NCBI GenBank assembly: GCA_017522915.1
Contig: JAFWXX010000015.1
Span: 1 to 64,000, forward strand
Source of the DNA: Bacteroidaceae bacterium
Lineage (GTDB): Bacteria > Bacteroidota > Bacteroidia > Bacteroidales > Bacteroidaceae
Direction: 5' to 3'
Length of the DNA stretch: 64,000 nucleotides
Position 1 is the stretch's first letter, and each line of letters opens with the position of its first letter. The position numbers and the translations under genes were made by a program. The notes beneath the pieces were generated by a model. It did not search any database. It saw only the letters and a program-made list of their open reading frames with translations, and had not been told where the DNA came from. Positions 1 through 8,167 of the stretch are shown here, one piece after another.

Positions 1-27
1 ATTAAACCAAAATTAAACCAATGTAAA

Positions 28-135
28 CGCTTCGTTTTGTGCTTCTCAACAAAGCAAACCAACCTAACTAACTGAAACACAAAGCAATTAACTCCCAAAA
101 GACTCTACCCAACATTATACACTTCGTTCTGTGCC
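28..135. repeat. Pair of short direct repeats at the window edge
   Basis: A 15-16 base motif occurs twice in the same orientation about 92 bases apart: CGCTTCGTTTTGTGC (29-43) and CACTTCGTTCTGTGC (120-134). Two sites matching the integron core RYYYAAC lie between them, ACCTAAC (62-68) and ACCCAAC (107-113). The repeats sit where the neighbouring membrane gene loses its hydrophobic pattern. They could mark a recombination junction or an attC-like site, but a full attC fold is not evident and the window ends here. Chance similarity is possible. Confidence 0.3.
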
Positions 136-568
136 CGGTATTTGACTTGCTTTTATTTCTTATCCTAACAAATAAAATTACTTCGCCAATAATAGGTAGT
201 AGGATAAAAACATTAGCCCACGCTGTATATTGATTCCCTGATATTATTAATGAGTATTCCCATTCTTCAGAAAAGAAACAAAAAAGATATATGGTTACAA
301 ACATTAAAAGACATTTGACTCTATTTACATTTAGAAGTTCACTAAAGTAAAATTCTTTACTGTAATAGGCTACAATAAAAAGTGAGCATATGGATATTAT
401 CCACCATTCATTACCTATAAATTTAGAAACTAATGGATCTACCCATAGGGCGTCTATACAAAACTTCCAAAAATCCCCAAAGATGAAAAATGAGATTATA
501 ATATTGGTTATCAATAAAAAACTCCAAAGATTAGAGTTGATATATTTAAAGAAACTTTTGCTTGTCAT
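68..568 (-). CDS. Membrane protein of unknown function, possibly 3'-truncated
   Basis: A 166-residue protein with about four hydrophobic segments (roughly residues 15-35, 52-68, 82-100 and 115-135), so probably an inner-membrane protein. No family is recognised. The last 25 residues, after the basic stretch RIRNKSKSN, look unlike the rest: they lack the hydrophobic pattern and coincide with the direct repeats near position 120, so the original C-terminus may have been replaced. It starts with ATG at 568. It is AT-rich compared with the housekeeping genes to the right and lies beside a decayed AbiE module, which fits accessory DNA. Confidence 0.5.
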   Translation of the reverse strand: MTSKSFFKYINSNLWSFLLITNIIISFFIFGDFWKFCIDALWVDPLVSKFIGNEWWIISICSLFIVAYYSKEFYFSELLNVNRVKCLLMFVTIYLFCFFSEEWEYSLIISGNQYTAWANVFILLPIIGEVILFVRIRNKSKSNTGHRTKCIMLGRVFWELIALCFS

Positions 569-722
569 ACTGATTGTTATTGAGTTAATGTTTCAAACAT
601 CCTATCGAACAATGTAAATTCCATCTTCAGGATAGCGATAAGCATTTTATCAAAATTTGCCTACAAGTTTGATTTTTATATTTTCGGTAATTTGGCACAG
701 ATTTGTTCGGTGTTTTGACTTT

Positions 723-937
723 TTACATAATCCTCACTCTTTCTTGCAACTCTCTCATTTTTCGCATAAGCTCATCAAACTCTAAAGATTCACCATAAAT
801 AATAATGCCTTCAGCGTAACAGTTACCCACCAGTCCTTTTCTATAGCAATTTGATTAACGCCAGGGTGTTCAGCCTCCGTTTGCTGCAACATAGCTAAAC
901 GGTCCACTATCTCATTGTTTAACCACAGTTTCCCCAT
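723..937 (-). pseudogene. abiEii: Remnant of an AbiEii-type nucleotidyltransferase toxin, internally deleted
   Basis: Directly downstream of the DUF6088 gene an ATG at 937-935 opens a 51-codon frame ending at TAG 784-782. It contains IEKDWWVTVTLKALL, the conserved N-terminal signature of AbiEii/AbiGii nucleotidyltransferase-like toxins. In another frame, 806-723 encodes a tail (IIYGESLEFDELMRKM, then MRELQERVRIM) resembling the C-terminal helix of the same family. About 50 N-terminal and 27 C-terminal residues thus survive, frame-shifted against each other, and the roughly 200-residue catalytic core is gone. The join falls in the AT-rich run GGCATTATTATTTATGG, suggesting deletion between short homologies. 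The N-terminal assignment is strong; the C-terminal one is inference. Confidence 0.75.
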
Positions 938-951
938 AATCTAATTCTATT

Positions 952-1560
952 TTAAGCGGTTAGCATTGGTTTTATAAATCTCTTCATCCATGCAGGCATC
1001 ATATCAATATCCTTAGCAAGTGTTTTCTTGTCAGTTTCTTTCGATATCAATTGTTGGATTATATTCAGTTCTTCTTCTCCTATATTCTCTTTTTTAAGGG
1101 CTTTAAGAGCCTGAACAAGTAAAGAGATGAGACGAGTACCATAACAGAAATTCTTGGGTACACCTCGCTTTAACACGACTTTCCTATTGGATAGGTTTAC
1201 AGTTCGCTCACTTCCTGTAGTAAGGTATGTGTAATTCATCGGTACTTGAGTCGATAAACCTAATGCATTCAGAGCTGTCATACCTGATGGCAACACCTCT
1301 GCGTTATCTCTAGCAGCAATTGCTTGTACTACCTTATCAACAGAAGGAAGTACAACACCGAATTTGCTTCTTCTCGGTTTGGCATATATCCCATGTGCAA
1401 TTTTAACAAGCAGACCTTCTGTCGTTAATTCAGACAAAATGCTTCCCACAAATTCTGTGTGGTACTCAGGGAAATCAGACCGGAACAGAATGCAATCCTC
1501 TGGCATCGCTTCAATGCGTTGCTTAAGAGTAATACCATCTGTCGAATATTCATTAGCCAT
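952..1560 (-). CDS. DUF6088 / AbiEi-like antitoxin
   Basis: A 202-residue protein of the DUF6088 type, found in Bacteroidota as the upstream partner of AbiEii toxins in AbiE-like modules. It has a winged-helix-like N-terminal part (about residues 8-70, including EGLLVKIAHGIYAKPRR) and a central region with VLPSGMTALNALGLSTQVP, shared by AbiEi-related antitoxins. The ATG at 1560 is preceded by AAAGGTGAT, an unusually good ribosome site for this phylum; an in-frame TTG 36 bases upstream lies inside the promoter and is rejected. Its toxin partner just downstream is destroyed, so this gene now appears to be an orphan antitoxin that may still bind its own promoter. Confidence 0.75.
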   Translation of the reverse strand: MANEYSTDGITLKQRIEAMPEDCILFRSDFPEYHTEFVGSILSELTTEGLLVKIAHGIYAKPRRSKFGVVLPSVDKVVQAIAARDNAEVLPSGMTALNALGLSTQVPMNYTYLTTGSERTVNLSNRKVVLKRGVPKNFCYGTRLISLLVQALKALKKENIGEEELNIIQQLISKETDKKTLAKDIDMMPAWMKRFIKPMLTA

Positions 1561-1593
1561 ATCACCTTTGAAATTTTGATGATTTTTCAAATG

Positions 1594-1601
1594 CAAAGAT
1601 A
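1594..1601 (-). promoter_or_regulatory. -7 element of the DUF6088 promoter
   Basis: TATCTTTG on the minus strand matches the Bacteroidetes -7 consensus TAnnTTTG, about 34 bases upstream of the ATG at 1560. The -33 element is not clear. Confidence 0.5.
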
Positions 1602-1657
1602 TAAAAAGGATTCAAATAAATGATGAATTGAAATAAAAATATTCGGTTTACCGATTA

Positions 1658-1688
1658 TTGCAGGAATGAACGGTTGTCACTATCTTTA
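1658..1688 (+). promoter_or_regulatory. Promoter of panE
   Basis: A TTG at 1658-1660, a 20-base spacer and TATCTTTA at 1681-1688 fit the Bacteroidetes -33/-7 promoter arrangement. The panE start codon follows 22 bases later. Confidence 0.6.
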
Positions 1689-1710
1689 CAGAAACTAATC
1701 ATAAAGAAAC

Positions 1711-2715
1711 ATGAGAGCAGCAATATACGGAGCAGGCTCCTTAGGAACAATCCTGGGTGCATACATTACTAAGAACGGCGGCAAGATAGAACTGATAAAC
1801 CGCAACAAGGCACATATTGAGGCACTGAACAAGAGAGGCGCGGCTGTAACCGGAACGGTAAACTTTACACAGCCGGTGCATGCATATACACCGGATGAGA
1901 TGTCGGGGAAATATGATATAATATTCCTCATGACAAAGCAACAGCAGAACAAGGAGATTGTAACTTACATAAAGGATTACCTTGCCGACGACGGTGTTGT
2001 CGTTACCCTGCAGAACGGAATCCCGGAGATAGAAATCGGTGAAATAATCGGTGAAGAACGTGTGTTGGGATGTACTGTAGCATGGGGTGCGACAATGCAA
2101 GGGCCGGGAACATGCGAACTTACAAGTGCGGCCGACTCGCTTACCTTCTCTCTTGGCTCGCTGCAGAAGAAGCCGAACAAGCATATCGACAAGGTAAAGT
2201 CGCTTCTGGAACTCATGGGGCATGTAGAGATAGACAAGAACTTCATAGGTTCGCGTTGGAGCAAGCTGCTCATAAACTCAGCATTCTCCGGAATGAGCGC
2301 AGTACTCGGATGTACCTTCGGCGAAGCAGCCGGCAACAAGGCTTCGAGGAGAATTGTACAGGCAATCATAAAGGAGTGCATAGATGTGTGCGCAGCCGGC
2401 AATATCAGGATTGAGCCGGTACAGGGCAAGGATATAGTAAAGTTGCTCGACTACAAGGGACGTATAAAGAAGGCCATATCGTTCTTCATTATCCCCATAG
2501 CAATACGCAAGCATGCACTCTTGAAAGCCAGCATGCTGCAAGACCTTGAGAACGGGAAAAAGACAGAGGTAGATGCAATAAACGGAGTCGTAAGCAGCTA
2601 CGGCCGCAAGGTAGGCGTCCCTACCCCAATGAACGACAAGGTGGTTGAGATAATCCACCGCATAGAGGAGGGAGAGCTAACCGCATCGTTCGACAACCTG
2701 AAGTCATTTTCTTAA
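1711..2715 (+). CDS. panE: 2-dehydropantoate 2-reductase (ketopantoate reductase)
   Basis: A 334-residue cytoplasmic enzyme that reduces 2-dehydropantoate to pantoate with NADPH in the pantothenate and coenzyme A pathway. The N-terminus carries the Rossmann nucleotide-binding motif GAGSLGTILGAY (about residues 7-18), then LMTKQQQN and the family motif TLQNGIPE near residue 100. The C-terminal helical domain contains SKLLINSAFSGMSAVLG. Length is slightly above the usual 290-320. The gene stands alone between its own promoter and a strong terminator; no other pantothenate gene is nearby. Related ApbA/PanE-fold reductases are the alternative, so substrate is inferred from the family. Confidence 0.85.
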   Translation: MRAAIYGAGSLGTILGAYITKNGGKIELINRNKAHIEALNKRGAAVTGTVNFTQPVHAYTPDEMSGKYDIIFLMTKQQQNKEIVTYIKDYLADDGVVVTLQNGIPEIEIGEIIGEERVLGCTVAWGATMQGPGTCELTSAADSLTFSLGSLQKKPNKHIDKVKSLLELMGHVEIDKNFIGSRWSKLLINSAFSGMSAVLGCTFGEAAGNKASRRIVQAIIKECIDVCAAGNIRIEPVQGKDIVKLLDYKGRIKKAISFFIIPIAIRKHALLKASMLQDLENGKKTEVDAINGVVSSYGRKVGVPTPMNDKVVEIIHRIEEGELTASFDNLKSFS

Positions 2716-2724
2716 GCATAAAAT

Positions 2725-2760
2725 AAACCCCAAAAGTTTTTTGTCCAACTTTTGGGGTTT
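2725..2760. terminator. Bidirectional terminator between convergent genes
   Basis: Perfect 14-base inverted repeat (2725-2738 and 2747-2760) with an 8-base loop; the arm AAACCCCAAAAGTT ends in T or A runs on either strand. It separates panE from the convergent operon ending at 2858. Confidence 0.85.
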
Positions 2761-2857
2761 ACTTCAAAAAAATCTGGTCGCCTTCATTAGTTGTGGAAAT
2801 GAATGAGAAGAAGCTTCTATAAGAAAATAAACTTCATAAACTTAAAGCTTCTAATTT

Positions 2858-3412
2858 TTATTCATATACCTTGCGCATCGTATGCCTGTTTCGATAATCC
2901 TTAACACGTACATTCGAAGCAATGACATCGATTGACTTCCCGCTCATGTTCGAAGGTTCTATATCATCTTCGTGCTTCGGGCTGTGAATGGTTATGTTCC
3001 TTACATTACGTTTGAACTTCGGGAATCTCAATGCAACAAGCACATTCTTGCCTTTACAACCTTTTACAATCAGAAGACGGTCCATAGTAAGGTCGCCATA
3101 ATATCCACGGACCTTATAAATATCGCCGCTCTTGTTGTCTTCAACATATATGCCCTTGCTGAATGTCACCCATTGGGAATCGAAATAGATTGAATACGAA
3201 AAGACAACTATAGTTTCTTCACCCTCGTCGTGTATGCTGTACAACTTCAACGGAGATCCAGGGTCCCAAGGGATATCTGATGAAGCAAACTCCATATCGG
3301 AACTGTTGAGAACCTGACCTTCATTGAAAACCTTACGGTCATATTCATTAAAACGCTGTGCCCATGCAGCAAACGGCAATAAAATAAGTATATATGCTAA
3401 AATCCTTTTCAT
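2858..3412 (-). CDS. Secreted protein of unknown function, last gene of the ECF-sigma operon
   Basis: A 184-residue protein with a clear signal peptide (KRILAYILILLPFAAWAQ, cleavage after AWA) and a predicted beta-rich mature part of about 165 residues. No family is recognised. Visible features are a KGIYVEDNKSGDIYKVRGYY segment and a basic C-terminus. The start is ATG at 3412; the in-frame TTG just before it is not needed. It follows the DUF4252 gene by 18 bases and is the 3' gene of a six-gene operon whose other non-regulatory products are also exported, so it probably acts in the periplasm or at the outer surface. Confidence 0.6.
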   Translation of the reverse strand: MKRILAYILILLPFAAWAQRFNEYDRKVFNEGQVLNSSDMEFASSDIPWDPGSPLKLYSIHDEGEETIVVFSYSIYFDSQWVTFSKGIYVEDNKSGDIYKVRGYYGDLTMDRLLIVKGCKGKNVLVALRFPKFKRNVRNITIHSPKHEDDIEPSNMSGKSIDVIASNVRVKDYRNRHTMRKVYE

Positions 3413-3433
3413 CAAAATTTATCATTTAACAGT

Positions 3434-3955
3434 TCATAACTTCATCAAGGAAAGAATCTCGTCGAAAGAGAAGACCCCGCCAATCAATGCCACGACGACC
3501 GACTCAATTTTACCTTCGGCATTATAACACACATTGGTCATAAGAAGAGAGTTAAGCCCTCCTTCACCGCTCTTTAGCAGGATATTGGTATGCGAACCAT
3601 CCTTATTGAATGACATTACACGCTCAAAACCGTTCTCACTTGCCGATTGTGGCAGTTTTTCGGCTTTTGACACACACTCGCCTACACTTCCAAAGGAAGG
3701 GATGATATAAATGCTTTGAACGAAATCGACCTTCTCGCTTATTGGTTTGAGGTCAAAATTACCTGTTGCAGGAAGAGAGGAAACTCTCTCCATCATTAGC
3801 TTGGATATATATGTGTATCGCAAGCCCGGAGACTTAACCTTGCTGCACAATGCAAAGAAACCGTCAATATCGTCATAGCCATCGTCTCCGGCATCTGTTG
3901 CCGAAATGCCGAGAGGAAAGCAAAGCAAGAGAGTTATGAATAATCTGATTCTCAT
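3434..3955 (-). CDS. DUF4252-family secreted protein
   Basis: A 173-residue protein with signal peptide (MRIRLFITLLLCFPLGISA). The mature part matches the pattern of DUF4252 proteins of Bacteroidota, which are typically encoded beside ECF sigma and anti-sigma genes: an N-terminal stretch with SKLMMERVSSLP, a middle YIIPSFGSVGECVSK and a C-terminal block with VVALIGGVFSFDEI. The biochemical role is unknown. Lying 35 bases downstream of the anti-sigma candidate, it may be a sensor or an effector of that regulator; this is inferred from position. Confidence 0.7.
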   Translation of the reverse strand: MRIRLFITLLLCFPLGISATDAGDDGYDDIDGFFALCSKVKSPGLRYTYISKLMMERVSSLPATGNFDLKPISEKVDFVQSIYIIPSFGSVGECVSKAEKLPQSASENGFERVMSFNKDGSHTNILLKSGEGGLNSLLMTNVCYNAEGKIESVVVALIGGVFSFDEILSLMKL

Positions 3956-3990
3956 ATTGTTTGATTTTACTTCTTTATCATTTGTGTCGT

Positions 3991-4950
3991 TTATTCTTGA
4001 TTGCTGACGGTGAGCTGTTTGAGATGCATTTCCTGCTCTTTCACCACCACATCCGTAGCATCGGAGAAAATTGCAAACAAGGCATCCAAATGGTCGATAG
4101 CCTCCTTTGGGTCTTTAATGGTATCGTTCCCCACCCCCTTAAGACGGAATGAAGGGATGGCACCTATATATACGTTTTCCTTGTCGTCAGATGCTTCTTT
4201 ATGAACATCACTGACATCAGCGGATTGTGACACGGATGCCAACGATTCTTCATCCCTATGTGCAGGAGGCTCGCTTACTGTAATAACCACCCAGCTTTCA
4301 TCCTTGTCGGACTTCGATATAGGCGGAAGCGCACCTGACCGTATGACAGGCGGACTTCCTGGAGAAGCTGCCGACTTCTTTTCATTTGAAGTTGCCAACA
4401 AAGAGCTTTTATTATAGGAATCAACACTTTTAGCACGGTTTATGTCAAGCCCTTTTCCGGCAACACTCTCTTTTCCGGCAGCACTGTCTTTTCCAACACC
4501 ATCCGGCAAAACTGATTCGTCAGGTTCTTCTTTATTCCCAACGGAATCATCGTGCATCTGTTCCGGCACCGGAGCGACAACTGCTATTTGAGATTCCTTA
4601 TCGTGTTTAACAGAGTTGCCGGAATAAGGCACAACCGTCAACAGCAATGCCAGCACTGCAGCGACAGCAATAGCCGGAAAAACATATCGAAGCACTATCC
4701 TGCGTGTCGTATTCCCATGCAAAGCGGCTACTGTCTCTTCTTCAGCAAGCCTGTCAATCAAAGCCGCAACCTCTTTCATCTCCTCATCACAGCCATAATC
4801 GCCAGGCTGCAACATTGCAAGAAGAAGCTCTTTCTCCTCTTGAGCTTCGGCCGACAGAGAGTCACTCAACAAATAGCGACGGAGCTCGTCTTCCTCCTCA
4901 CGGGTTGAGGTACCCAAGAAGAACTTATCTTTCAGTTTATCATATTCCAT
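3991..4950 (-). CDS. Membrane-anchored anti-sigma factor candidate
   Basis: A 319-residue protein with a charged N-terminal domain of about 85 residues (LKDKFFLGTSTREEEDELRR resembles the zinc-less anti-sigma helices of Bacteroidota), one transmembrane helix at about 88-110 (AIAVAAVLALLLTVV), then a low-complexity Ser/Glu/Asp-rich periplasmic region of some 200 residues. The topology is that of an anti-sigma factor with cytosolic sigma-binding domain and periplasmic tail. It starts 4 bases after the stop codon of the ECF sigma gene, so the two are translationally linked. It lacks a recognisable FecR domain, so the signal is probably not TonB-dependent. No sequence family is certain. Confidence 0.65.
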   Translation of the reverse strand: MEYDKLKDKFFLGTSTREEEDELRRYLLSDSLSAEAQEEKELLLAMLQPGDYGCDEEMKEVAALIDRLAEEETVAALHGNTTRRIVLRYVFPAIAVAAVLALLLTVVPYSGNSVKHDKESQIAVVAPVPEQMHDDSVGNKEEPDESVLPDGVGKDSAAGKESVAGKGLDINRAKSVDSYNKSSLLATSNEKKSAASPGSPPVIRSGALPPISKSDKDESWVVITVSEPPAHRDEESLASVSQSADVSDVHKEASDDKENVYIGAIPSFRLKGVGNDTIKDPKEAIDHLDALFAIFSDATDVVVKEQEMHLKQLTVSNQE

Positions 4951-4954
4951 TACG

Positions 4955-5443
4955 CTATCTGTTTATTTTATTATAGAAATCCTTTACCAATTGCCTTGTA
5001 CGCGAGAGTATTGTACGGACATTCTCGACACTCAGACCAGTGGCCTCTATTATCTCTTCGGTTGTTGCTCCTTGCATGCGCATCGTCATTATGCAACGCT
5101 GTCTTTCGGGCAAGCAAGCGATGAACCTCTCTATTTTATCCCGTACATCTTCTGTTTCCAGCTCCGAATGGGCATCATATACCACATCCTCGTATTCGGC
5201 AGCCCAATCCGGTTCAAGGAGTTTTGTCCGCCATCTGTCACGACATATATTAATGAGCATTATGCGGCAGTATCCCATATCATTCTCGACAGTTCCCAAT
5301 TCGCCACGCTTCTCCCATAACTTCATATACAATGACTGCATGACATCCTTAGCGTCATCACTATTGCCGATGTTCGCCATAGCAATAGCAAAGAGCTTTG
5401 GATATATCTGTATAAACCGTTCCTTGAACTGTTCTGCAGTCAT
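4955..5443 (-). CDS. ECF-type RNA polymerase sigma factor
   Basis: A 162-residue sigma-70 family protein of the extracytoplasmic-function type. Region 2 is visible at about residues 10-75 (NSDDAKDVMQSLYMKLWEKR), and region 4 near residues 110-160 with LPERQRCIMTMRMQGATTEE and a helix-turn-helix (ATGLSVENVRTILSRTR). Regions 1 and 3 are absent, as expected. It directs RNA polymerase to promoters controlled by the membrane protein encoded 4 bases downstream. The LRR protein gene ends 12 bases upstream, so here the sigma gene is the third cistron, which suggests the whole operon including surface proteins may be autoregulated. Confidence 0.9.
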   Translation of the reverse strand: MTAEQFKERFIQIYPKLFAIAMANIGNSDDAKDVMQSLYMKLWEKRGELGTVENDMGYCRIMLINICRDRWRTKLLEPDWAAEYEDVVYDAHSELETEDVRDKIERFIACLPERQRCIMTMRMQGATTEEIIEATGLSVENVRTILSRTRQLVKDFYNKINR

Positions 5444-5455
5444 GCCTGTCCTGTT

Positions 5456-7147
5456 TTATTTCAATTCAATAATATGCTTGAAATCCTTCCAGCCCGGAGC
5501 ATTTCTATAAGCACCAAGCGAACCTTTTGGGACAACTACTACAGCCCTCTCCTGCAAAGGCAAGTCATACCCATTAGCAGAATGTATTTCGAATACATCC
5601 TCTCCAAGCACTGGGGGAACAGTTGAGCGGCACACTATCGCTCGCAATGCCTTGCAGTCACGAAATGCTTCAGACTCAATCTCCTCAAGAGTCTCAGGCA
5701 GCACCACATGAGCAAGCAGTTCATGTCCTGCAAAAGCCTGAAAACCAATCTTTTTTGCCTGCATACTACGCAAGCCATTCGCCATTGAACAACGGTCTAT
5801 ACCCCACCCTGCAATCACCTTTCTCGTTTCTCTTTCAAGCAACACATCGCCATTACAATAATAGACACTATTGCCATTCGGCAGTTTAACTCTTTCAAGT
5901 TTCCGGCAACCTTCAAACATGTTATAACGATCAGACGATTCAGCCTTCTTGAGCGATTCCGGAAGAGATACCAGCTTAAGATTCTTGCACAATCTGAAAG
6001 CAGACGGAGCAATAAACTCTACTCCCTCTTCTACTATCAGTTCCTCCATACCGCTAAGCTCAAATGCTCCATATTTTATCTCCTTAACATTTCCTGGGAT
6101 AATAACATCTTTCAATTCACTGCAATGTCTGAATGCACCGTCTTCTATAAGTTCTACAGATGACGGGAACTCTATTTTCTTTATTCCCGCTCTCCAAAAA
6201 GCATCACGACCTATAACCTTCACACCTTCGGGAATAGCCGATGAAGCACATCCTTGGACAAGTTTATCACTCTCAGTCTCGATAATAGCATTGCATCCCT
6301 TACGGCTATCATAAACCCTGTTGCCTTTATTTACCTTTATTACCTTCAATGAATCGCACCCATAAAAAGCAGCATTATCAATATCCAACACCGAAGCTGG
6401 TATTACAATGCTCTCTATCGAAGTACCGTTGAACGCCCAGTGCCCGATACGTTTCAGCCCTTCGGAAAGAACAATTTTCTTCAAAGGCCCGCATCCTGCA
6501 AATGCCTGACGCTCAATAGTCTCCACGCTTTTAGGGATAACCAGTTCAAAAGATTCATTCTGCATAGGAGACCAGGAAAAAGTCATGAATGCACCATCTG
6601 CAATAACCTTCACGCCGTCGGGGATTACCGTATTCTTGCAAGCCACATACAATGTATTCGATTCTGTCTTAATAATAGCATTGCAGCCTTCACGGCTATC
6701 GAAGAACTCATTATTCTCATCCACCGCCAGATACTCCAACGATGGCATGCTATGAAACGAAATATTATTGAAATCCTGAACATTCTCAGGGATTGTCAGA
6801 CTCTTGAATTCAGGACAGCATGAAAACGCGTCATGCCCGATCGATACAATAGTCTTTGGCAAAACCACAGACAACAGCTCATCATTGAACGCAAAAGCTT
6901 TCTCGCCAACAGCAATAACAGAGTACTCATTGCCGTCAAAGGAGACTTTCTCAGGTACAAAGACAACATCCTTGTAGAATTTCCTGTAAACATTCCCAGG
7001 CTGTTCATCACTATTGAATGTAACTTCGCAGGTCAAATCGGCCTTCGATATTACATTGTAGCATATGCCGTCAACAATAAAATCATGTGCAAAAACACTA
7101 TATGGCAACATCAACGCTATCAGAAACAGCCATAAATTCCTTTTCAT
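5456..7147 (-). CDS. BspA-like leucine-rich repeat surface protein (LRR_5)
   Basis: A 563-residue exported protein with signal peptide (MKRNLWLFLIALMLPYSVFA) followed by some fifteen LRR_5 repeats of the Treponema/Bacteroides BspA type (pattern AFxxCxxLKxVxIPxxVxxIxxxAF). Two longer inserts have the same form, FDSREGCNAIIKTESNTLY and YDSRKGCNAIIETESDKLV, each followed by an IPxGVKVI strand. Such proteins are usually at the cell surface and bind host or bacterial proteins. The C-terminus, with VVVVPKGSLGAYRNAPGWKD, is the normal cap of this family and shows no sorting signal. Unusually, it is co-transcribed with an ECF sigma gene. Confidence 0.85.
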   Translation of the reverse strand: MKRNLWLFLIALMLPYSVFAHDFIVDGICYNVISKADLTCEVTFNSDEQPGNVYRKFYKDVVFVPEKVSFDGNEYSVIAVGEKAFAFNDELLSVVLPKTIVSIGHDAFSCCPEFKSLTIPENVQDFNNISFHSMPSLEYLAVDENNEFFDSREGCNAIIKTESNTLYVACKNTVIPDGVKVIADGAFMTFSWSPMQNESFELVIPKSVETIERQAFAGCGPLKKIVLSEGLKRIGHWAFNGTSIESIVIPASVLDIDNAAFYGCDSLKVIKVNKGNRVYDSRKGCNAIIETESDKLVQGCASSAIPEGVKVIGRDAFWRAGIKKIEFPSSVELIEDGAFRHCSELKDVIIPGNVKEIKYGAFELSGMEELIVEEGVEFIAPSAFRLCKNLKLVSLPESLKKAESSDRYNMFEGCRKLERVKLPNGNSVYYCNGDVLLERETRKVIAGWGIDRCSMANGLRSMQAKKIGFQAFAGHELLAHVVLPETLEEIESEAFRDCKALRAIVCRSTVPPVLGEDVFEIHSANGYDLPLQERAVVVVPKGSLGAYRNAPGWKDFKHIIELK

Positions 7148-7158
7148 ATTATTACAAA

Positions 7159-8004
7159 TTATTCAAAATCAATATTCCCAAATTTGATATATTCTGCCAT
7201 ATCAGAGACACATTCATCAATGGATATTTCATCGGCATTGATAAAAAACAGCATCTTCAATGGGTCATAGTTCGCCTTTCTGTAGAACTCAACACCATAG
7301 CATTGCGTAGCATTTGACTTCAACGCTTCTACATATTCTGTTGACAGAAACGGTGCAAAATCGGGATTCGTCCCAATCTTTTCAATATCAGGGATGCGTA
7401 CAATGAATAGACGGTCGCAATTTGTCTTTTCCACAATATCACCTTCCTCTACACACCGTTCATATTTCGCTCTAAGCGAATCTGCCTTCTCCTGCATAGC
7501 ACGCAACTCTTCGGGTGAAGGCCTGACAGCATTATCATCACGTACGCCGCGAATATCATATATATAGAAGAAAGCCCAAGGCTCACCACAGTTATTGAGC
7601 ATCCATGAAGAAGTTTGTGCAAAAGTGTAATCATGCGGTGCAGGCCGATGCAACGGACGTGGCTTAGAGACATTTTCAATATCCATCATTGCCACACGAC
7701 AATGCTCATTGAGTTTTACAGTAGGGCCGAACAGGTATGCTGCACAACCAAGGAGAGGATGATTGTCGCCAAAACTCAGAATATGTCCCTTAGAGTAGTC
7801 AACAATATCAGACGGCATAGTCTCATAATCGGCGAAGGGACCGGAGACAAATTCAAAAGAAGAATCAGGAACAGAAAGCTCAATACCAAGTTTCTCTTTC
7901 AACTGGCGACGGTATCTATTATAATCGTTATTCTCGGCCATGAGCAAGAAAGGGAAAATGAAAATTGCTGTACATAACAGCAATAATGAACTTGATGATT
8001 TCAT
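7159..8004 (-). CDS. Secreted protein of unknown function, first gene of the ECF-sigma operon
   Basis: A 281-residue protein with a signal sequence (SSSLLLLCTAIFIFPFLLMA). No family is recognised. The mature part has a helical, charged middle (PSPEELRAMQEKADSLRAKY) between two more globular parts, the C-terminal one reading as a possible lipid- or peptide-binding fold (FFINADEISIDECVSDMAEY). It lies 11 bases upstream of the LRR gene and is probably the first cistron of the six-gene run; the operon promoter should lie in the 8005-8160 stretch, where I see no convincing element. The shared operon suggests a cell-envelope role. Confidence 0.6.
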   Translation of the reverse strand: MKSSSSLLLLCTAIFIFPFLLMAENNDYNRYRRQLKEKLGIELSVPDSSFEFVSGPFADYETMPSDIVDYSKGHILSFGDNHPLLGCAAYLFGPTVKLNEHCRVAMMDIENVSKPRPLHRPAPHDYTFAQTSSWMLNNCGEPWAFFYIYDIRGVRDDNAVRPSPEELRAMQEKADSLRAKYERCVEEGDIVEKTNCDRLFIVRIPDIEKIGTNPDFAPFLSTEYVEALKSNATQCYGVEFYRKANYDPLKMLFFINADEISIDECVSDMAEYIKFGNIDFE

Positions 8005-8167
8005 AATCTATTTAATGTTAATGCAAAATACAATACCGATTGCAGAAGTGTTTAATAGTCTCTCTGTTTATATGACGTTCAAAAAAATGAAACATTACAA
8101 AAATAATGTGTTTTTTTAGATAATTTCAGTTCAGACTATTGAAATGAGGTGAAACTGTATGTTGCTG

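Noticed and set aside
1594-1596. In-frame TTG start for the DUF6088 protein
   Set aside because: It lies within the predicted -7 promoter box; the ATG at 1560 has a good ribosome site and gives the family N-terminus.
1741-2658. Several long antisense frames within panE
   Set aside because: They are shadows of the panE reading frame, without start context or recognisable products.
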